From contig UQDA01000019.1 of NCBI GenBank assembly GCA_900539715.1, positions 1 to 52,786 of the forward strand: DNA of 52,786 nt, given 5' to 3'. Under the pieces are notes generated by a model. The model saw nothing but the letters and a program-made list of their open reading frames with translations. It was not told the origin of the DNA and ran no database searches. Shown here piece after piece: positions 48,915 through 52,786 of this stretch; the stretch's first letter is position 1; every line of letters starts with the position of its first letter. The stretch comes from an uncultured Lachnospiraceae bacterium (GTDB lineage: Bacteria > Bacillota > Clostridia > Lachnospirales > Lachnospiraceae). The position numbers and the translations under genes were made by a program.

Positions 48915-49829
48915 TCACGGCTCCCCGCCCAGGTCCAGCCGCCCTACCTTAGCGATAAACTCTTCCACCTGTTTTAAGTGCTCCCGGTTTACGCGATTCT
49001 CATCCTGCTGCATCTGTTTGCGGTACATCGTCGGCGACATTCCTTTCATCTGTCGGAACGCCTTCGTAAACACAAGCGGATCCTGATAACCGCAGGACAG
49101 CGCGATGCTTTCCACCGGAAGCTGCGGCAGCATGAGCATTTCCGCCGCCTTTGTCAGACGATATGTGGACAAAAACTGCTGCGGTGACATTCCAAGCGAT
49201 TTCTGGAACAGCGTATACAGATAGCTTCTATTGATACACACATAATCCGCCACATCCGTTACACGGATCGGATTGCAGTAATTGCGCTGGATAAATTCCA
49301 CCGCGCGGCGCACATACTGGTTCGCCTTATCCGGGTCCTCCTTGCGTGCCGCCGGAGCGCTCTGCGCCACCACTGACAAAAAAATATGGAGCAGCCCGTT
49401 TCGGCGCAGCTCATTGGATACCCCAAATGTATTATGGTCCATCATATCCCGCACGATTCCGTACAATTCGTCAGAGCTCTCCGAATGAAAGATGGGATGC
49501 CTTGCCGAAAGGCCCATACTTTTCACATATTCCTCAGCTCTCATCCCGGCAAACCCGACCCATATATAAGTCCATGGCTCTTTTTCATCAGACTGATAAA
49601 AACTCATCTGCCCCGGCTCTATCAAAAAACCGCAGCCTCCCTCAAGAGGGTATTCTTCTCCATCTATCTTAAATATCCCTTTGCCACTCAGAACAAAATG
49701 AATAAGGTAATGCGGTTTCAGCGCCGGTCCGAAGCTGTGAAGCGGCTCCGTCCGGGAACAGCCGCAGCATGTCATGAACAGCTCTCCGCCCGCATGGCTT
49801 CCGAACTCCAGCTTATATGCCTTTTCCAA
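48915..49829 (-). CDS. AraC-family transcriptional regulator (304 aa)
   Basis: Cupin-like sensor domain (~1-150; LIHFVLSGKGIFKIDGEEYP and GQMSFYQSDEKEPWTYIWVG) followed by the double helix-turn-helix (~190-285: VADYVCINRSYLYTLFQKSL, SPQQFLSTYRLTKAAEMLM, IALSCGYQDPLVFTKAFRQM). This is the layout of sugar-responsive regulators in Firmicutes. It starts with TTG at 49829, supported by AAGGAG 7 nt before it. Its targets may include an adjacent sugar gene, but none is next to it; the ligand is unknown. A 3-gene unit with tag and the esterase remnant follows. Confidence 0.9.
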   Translation of the reverse strand: MEKAYKLEFGSHAGGELFMTCCGCSRTEPLHSFGPALKPHYLIHFVLSGKGIFKIDGEEYPLEGGCGFLIEPGQMSFYQSDEKEPWTYIWVGFAGMRAEEYVKSMGLSARHPIFHSESSDELYGIVRDMMDHNTFGVSNELRRNGLLHIFLSVVAQSAPAARKEDPDKANQYVRRAVEFIQRNYCNPIRVTDVADYVCINRSYLYTLFQKSLGMSPQQFLSTYRLTKAAEMLMLPQLPVESIALSCGYQDPLVFTKAFRQMKGMSPTMYRKQMQQDENRVNREHLKQVEEFIAKVGRLDLGGEP

Positions 49830-49864
49830 AAAATCACTCCTTCCGGCTGCCGCCCTTAAAAATC

Positions 49865-50785
49865 CTACCGGTTTACAGACATCGCCATTCTGCGATATGC
49901 ATGACGCGCTCCCCGTATGGCGATAGAGTACGCCAGGATATTTTCCGGCAGCGCCATCCCCACATAACCTGAATCACCGATATGATGGATATCCGTACCT
50001 GTCATCTTACACATCAGCGCTATCTGCCGGATCGTTGACGGGTCGCTCCCCTCCTGAGACGTTCCTATGGCAGTAATCGTCAGCGCTCCAAGCTCATGCG
50101 CGTATACGACCAGTTCCCGCACATATTCCATGGTGATACCCGGAACCGTTCCCGGTGCGGGCAAAAGAATGATATCCGCACCGGCTTCCCGGAACGCACG
50201 AATATCCTCTTTTGTAACTATCTTTTCGCCGCCCTCTGAAAGCACGCCTGATGCATGCATTTTCCCTGCTGCCAGTATCAGTCTGTCACCCACAGCAGCC
50301 CTGATCGCACGCAGAGAATGCTCTATCGCATCGTTGCTCACTCCGTTTCCCGGATTTCCTGTCAAAAGCACGATATCTACGCCCATATCTACCGCCCGGA
50401 GCGCATTTTCGGCAGTGGCGCAGCGTCCTTCTGACATCTGCCAGAGCGTTCCTGCATTCTGCCCGTCCGCCTTGACAGGCTCCAGATTGATTCCCACGAC
50501 TTTCCCTGTAAGCCGTTTAAGCTCCCTCACGGTTTCCTCCGGTCTGACCTCCGGCAGCGCCCCTATCTTCGGCTCCTTTACATCAAACATATTTAAAAGA
50601 ACGATATCCGCCCCCATCGCTGCTACCGTTTCCGCATTCGTCACATCCGACAAAAGCGGCATCGTCACTCCGATACATTCTGCCGCCATCACGCGCCCTT
50701 CGCTGGCGGCTATCGCTTCGAGCAGTTCTTTTTTTGTCATGACAGCCGTCTCTGAGGCTGCAGCGTCCAAAAGTCTTTTTCCCAT
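49865..50785 (-). CDS. TIM-barrel-like protein often annotated as PEP phosphonomutase-like (306 aa)
   Basis: Soluble barrel-like protein. Blocks include EGRVMAAECIGVTMPLLSDV, MGADIVLLNMFDVKEPKIGA, VDIVLLTGNPGNGVSN, RLILAAGKMHASGV, ADIILLPAPGTVPGITMEYV and GALTITAIGTSQEGSDPSTI. It looks like the family often named 'PEP phosphonomutase-like' (recently a DUF); true phosphonomutase motifs are not obvious, so the activity is unknown. A phosphosugar or phosphoenolpyruvate substrate would fit the phosphate-binding loops. GGAG lies 9 nt before the ATG. It is transcribed alone, away from the LacI gene. Confidence 0.8.
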   Translation of the reverse strand: MGKRLLDAAASETAVMTKKELLEAIAASEGRVMAAECIGVTMPLLSDVTNAETVAAMGADIVLLNMFDVKEPKIGALPEVRPEETVRELKRLTGKVVGINLEPVKADGQNAGTLWQMSEGRCATAENALRAVDMGVDIVLLTGNPGNGVSNDAIEHSLRAIRAAVGDRLILAAGKMHASGVLSEGGEKIVTKEDIRAFREAGADIILLPAPGTVPGITMEYVRELVVYAHELGALTITAIGTSQEGSDPSTIRQIALMCKMTGTDIHHIGDSGYVGMALPENILAYSIAIRGARHAYRRMAMSVNR

Positions 50786-50973
50786 GTCATTTCTCCGTTC
50801 TGATATGCTATAATATTATTGCAGTCTTCCAGACCTTTTCCCGCCTTGTAGATGCAGCGGTAAAAACTGCAGACAATAAATACCTCTCCAAGCATATCAC
50901 AAAAACTGCAAAGACGAAAGGCTCTGGATTTCCTCAAATGCCTGCCGTTGAGCAAGCTTAAAAAAAAGCATTC

Positions 50974-51002
50974 TTGCCTTTTAAAACAGTATTTCCTATG
51001 AT
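50974..51002 (+). promoter_or_regulatory. Promoter of the LacI-family regulator gene
   Basis: TTGCCT (50974-50979), a 17-bp spacer, then TATGAT (50997-51002). Leader of about 125 nt. Confidence 0.5.
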
Positions 51003-51043
51003 ATGATGGAATATAACGACACTTCGGCCAAAGTCTGAGCCGC

Positions 51044-51062
51044 TTTGATACATCTCATCAAA
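51044..51062. promoter_or_regulatory. Palindromic candidate operator in the lacI leader
   Basis: TTTGAT and ATCAAA are inverted arms with a 7-nt centre, about 40 nt downstream of the -10. It is a possible autoregulatory site. Confidence 0.35.
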
Positions 51063-51101
51063 CGACCCGCTCTACAGGCCGGATTACCGAATTTAAAATG
51101 A

Positions 51102-51117
51102 GCGTGCCTCAGCACGC
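51102..51117 (+). promoter_or_regulatory. Stem-loop just before the lacI start
   Basis: GCGTGC and GCACGC pair perfectly around CTCA, ending 14 nt before the ATG. It leaves only the weak site GGATTGGA for ribosomes, so it may limit translation. Confidence 0.4.
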
Positions 51118-51131
51118 GGATTGGATTTCTT

Positions 51132-52190
51132 ATGAAAAAAACGACCATGCAGGACATCGCAGCTTCTCTCGGCATTTCCCGTACTACCGTCTGGAAAGTT
51201 TTCAGCGGTCAGGACAATGTTTCCGACGCTCTCCGTGAAAAAATCCTGCTCCGGGCAAAGGAACTGAACTATAAAATACCAACGACAGCAGCAGTTTCCG
51301 AACACCCTGCTGCCTTGAACACACAGCTTCCCACGAACATCGCTCTGGCCGTATGCCGTCCCGAAAGCTCCCTTTTCTGGATGAGCATCATCCACCAGAT
51401 AGCCAAAGAGCTGTCCTTTCATAACGTCAACCTTATCTATACCTATCTTCCGTCGGAAATCGACGAAAATTATCAGCTTCCGTCCACCTTTACAAACGGA
51501 CAGGTTTCCGGGATGATCGTCATGAATGTGTATCATCACCAGCTTCTCCGTCTGCTCTCCAACGCCCCTATTCCAAAGGTTTTTCTTGATACGGCAACTC
51601 ACGTTCCCTTTTCCGCCCTTAACGGAGATCTCGTTTTAATGGAAAACAGCTCCGTTATTTCGCAGATTACGGAAGAACTCATCATGCAGGGCAGGCACGT
51701 TTTCAGTTTCATCGGGGATATTGATTATGCCCAGTCCAATTACGAACGTTTTATGGGCTTTGCCTCCGCACTGAAAAATCACGGTCTTGAACTTCATCCC
51801 GAGATTATGATGACCGGAGCTATCGGTGCAGACACCTATAAAGAAGAGATTGACGCTTTTTTAAACTCGCTCTCAAAAATACCCGATGCCTTCGTCTGCG
51901 TCAGCGATTATGTCGCCTGTCTGCTTATCCAGCTTTTGAAACGGCGTGGGTACCGCATTCCCGAGGATGTGGCAGTCTCCGGTTTCGATGATATCGCCGA
52001 AAATCCGGCAGCGGAAGACCTTACATCCGTTCAGGTATTTAATCTCGATATCGGAACCCGGCTCGCAGCCCAGATACTTTACCGTATCCAGCATCCTCAC
52101 GCGCGCTATGAGACCATCTATATTTCATCTCAGGTAATATTCCGTTCTTCAACCTCGCCGAATACCGAACTTTCCTACCAGAAAACATGA
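51132..52190 (+). CDS. LacI-family transcriptional regulator (352 aa)
   Basis: N-terminal LacI helix-turn-helix (TMQDIAASLGISRTTVWKVF then SGQDNVSDALREKI), a hinge, and a periplasmic-binding-like sensor domain (~65-340; VSGMIVMNVYHHQLLRL, HVFSFIGDIDYAQSNYERF, IPEDVAVSGFDDIAENPAAE). It probably responds to a sugar and represses a nearby catabolic gene; the divergent barrel protein is the closest candidate. It has its own promoter, a long leader with two palindromes, and a weak RBS. Its 3' end overlaps the convergent hydrolase gene by 16 bp. Confidence 0.93.
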   Translation: MKKTTMQDIAASLGISRTTVWKVFSGQDNVSDALREKILLRAKELNYKIPTTAAVSEHPAALNTQLPTNIALAVCRPESSLFWMSIIHQIAKELSFHNVNLIYTYLPSEIDENYQLPSTFTNGQVSGMIVMNVYHHQLLRLLSNAPIPKVFLDTATHVPFSALNGDLVLMENSSVISQITEELIMQGRHVFSFIGDIDYAQSNYERFMGFASALKNHGLELHPEIMMTGAIGADTYKEEIDAFLNSLSKIPDAFVCVSDYVACLLIQLLKRRGYRIPEDVAVSGFDDIAENPAAEDLTSVQVFNLDIGTRLAAQILYRIQHPHARYETIYISSQVIFRSSTSPNTELSYQKT

Positions 52191-52786
52191 TTTCCGATCA
52201 CAATCCCCTCACGGCTGCCCGCTCTCCTGAAGTGGGTCGCCGCACCGACCGGACTGACTCCTGCCATCGCTTCCTGCGCCGCCTGAAGGCAGCTCTGCTT
52301 TAACTTTCCCGAAGCTATCACCCGCGCTACACGGCCGCTTCCCGCAGGCGTAAACTGCCCCGACGCATAGATAACATCTTTTATCGCATTCGGATATGCC
52401 CCGCTCTTCACACGGTTCATTACTACTGCGCCTACCGCGACCTGCCCCTCATACGGCTCATCTCCTGCCTCACACTGTATCAGTGCAGCCAGAAGAATGC
52501 TGTCCTCTACCGATGCAACTGCCGCCTTCAGCGTCTCAGCATCTGATTTCTCCGTTTTTTTCTGTCCGTCCTTTTTGTTTTCCTTTTTTAAAACTTTCTC
52601 AGCTGCCGCTTTTTCTAAAGCCTCTTCCTGCTTTTGTTCGGCTTTTCTGCGCTCCTCCACCTGCTCCAGCGTTTCCCCGAAATCCACTTCAAACGAAACA
52701 TCCACATAATCGGCAGACACATATCCTGTTTTCCCGCCATAATCCACGGCAACCCAGCCGTCCGGAATTTCTTTTCCTCCGGCAAA
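52175..52786 (-). CDS. SleB-type cell-wall hydrolase with SH3-like domain (5' part beyond the window)
   Basis: Only the C-terminal 203 residues are present. An SH3-like end (WVAVDYGGKTGYVSADYV) is followed by a Lys/Glu-rich linker (~45-90) and the SleB/Hydrolase_2 domain, LAALIQCEAGDEPYEGQVAV then VMNRVKSGAYPNAIKDVIY, with the catalytic Glu in QCEAG. It ends HFRRAGSREGIVIGNHVFW. Such proteins hydrolyse spore cortex or wall peptidoglycan and are secreted. Its N-terminus, and any signal peptide, lie outside. It overlaps the lacI 3' end by 16 bp. Confidence 0.88.
   Translation of the reverse strand, partial: FAGGKEIPDGWVAVDYGGKTGYVSADYVDVSFEVDFGETLEQVEERRKAEQKQEEALEKAAAEKVLKKENKKDGQKKTEKSDAETLKAAVASVEDSILLAALIQCEAGDEPYEGQVAVGAVVMNRVKSGAYPNAIKDVIYASGQFTPAGSGRVARVIASGKLKQSCLQAAQEAMAGVSPVGAATHFRRAGSREGIVIGNHVFW

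Larger units (their letters stand above)
50786..51131. promoter_or_regulatory. 346-bp divergent region between the barrel protein and lacI
   Basis: Contains the lacI promoter (50974-51002), a minus-strand TATTAT (50810-50815) that could be the -10 of the barrel gene, and two palindromes in the lacI leader: TTTGAT-ACATCTC-ATCAAA (51044-51062) and GCGTGC-CTCA-GCACGC (51102-51117). No gene was seen in it. Confidence 0.5.

Overview
The window looks like a piece of a spore-forming Clostridia chromosome, most likely Lachnospiraceae. This rests on protein resemblance and gene content, not on a search. Indicators are a split transketolase, a SpoIIQ-like/CwlD pair close to mreB, a Spo0A-type DNA-binding protein, LplB/LplC-type sugar permeases with no local ATPase, AGGAGG-type ribosome binding sites and a base composition close to even. 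No rRNA, tRNA, CRISPR array or insertion sequence was seen. Genes at both ends are cut by the window (mreB at the left, a SleB-type hydrolase at the right), and the first ~24 bases do not continue the mreB reading frame sensibly.

Left region (1-8.6 kb): start of mreB, a small alarmone synthetase, a short conserved unknown, a hemolysin III-family membrane protein, two unknown/DUF genes, then a probable sporulation/cell-wall set (SH3-GH18 protein, CwlD amidase, SpoIIQ-like degenerate LytM protein). Central region (8.6-22.3 kb): a probable nine-gene minus-strand operon with a clear promoter at about 21.04 kb and a strong terminator at about 8.6 kb. Its order is LplB-type permease, LplC-type permease, sugar-binding lipoprotein, GH29 alpha-L-fucosidase, GH18, large transglutaminase-like protein, YitT-family membrane protein, M17 aminopeptidase, GH18. 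A CBM9-like gene is transcribed divergently. All enzymes lack signal peptides, so substrates are presumably imported first. The transglutaminase-like protein carries a GRCGE active-site motif and an HAWVEV...ACE arrangement resembling peptide:N-glycanases. I propose that the locus salvages fucosylated N-glycan cores or glycopeptides in the cytoplasm; this is the most interesting candidate system in the window.

Region 22.4-31.3 kb is mostly housekeeping: ribulose-phosphate epimerase with split transketolase, a secreted coiled-coil NlpC/P60 hydrolase, AsnRS, a trigger-factor-like PPIase lipoprotein, cardiolipin synthase and a conserved unknown membrane protein.

Region 31.4-45.2 kb is an exopolysaccharide cluster on the minus strand, apparently read from a promoter at 45.23 kb to a terminator at 31.36 kb. 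It holds a GT-C-like membrane protein, GDP-mannose pyrophosphorylase, a stand-alone Spo0A C-terminal DNA-binding protein, four GT2-type and two GT4-type glycosyltransferases plus one divergent GT2-like protein, a polyprenyl-phosphate sugar transferase, a chain-length protein whose tail resembles a kinase without its P-loop, and an EpsG/Wzy-like polymerase. No flippase or functional tyrosine kinase is visible. Two sites resembling Spo0A boxes, one helical turn apart, lie upstream of the Spo0A-C gene.

Right region (45.3-52.8 kb): a DUF6020-like membrane protein, a YuiD-type PAP2 protein, a small TM protein whose start lies in a 17-bp inverted repeat, a frameshifted esterase remnant, Tag glycosylase, an AraC regulator, a TIM-barrel-like protein of unknown role, a LacI regulator and the truncated SleB-type hydrolase. 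A 26-nt intergenic sequence is repeated (25/26) at 2.0 kb and 45.26 kb.
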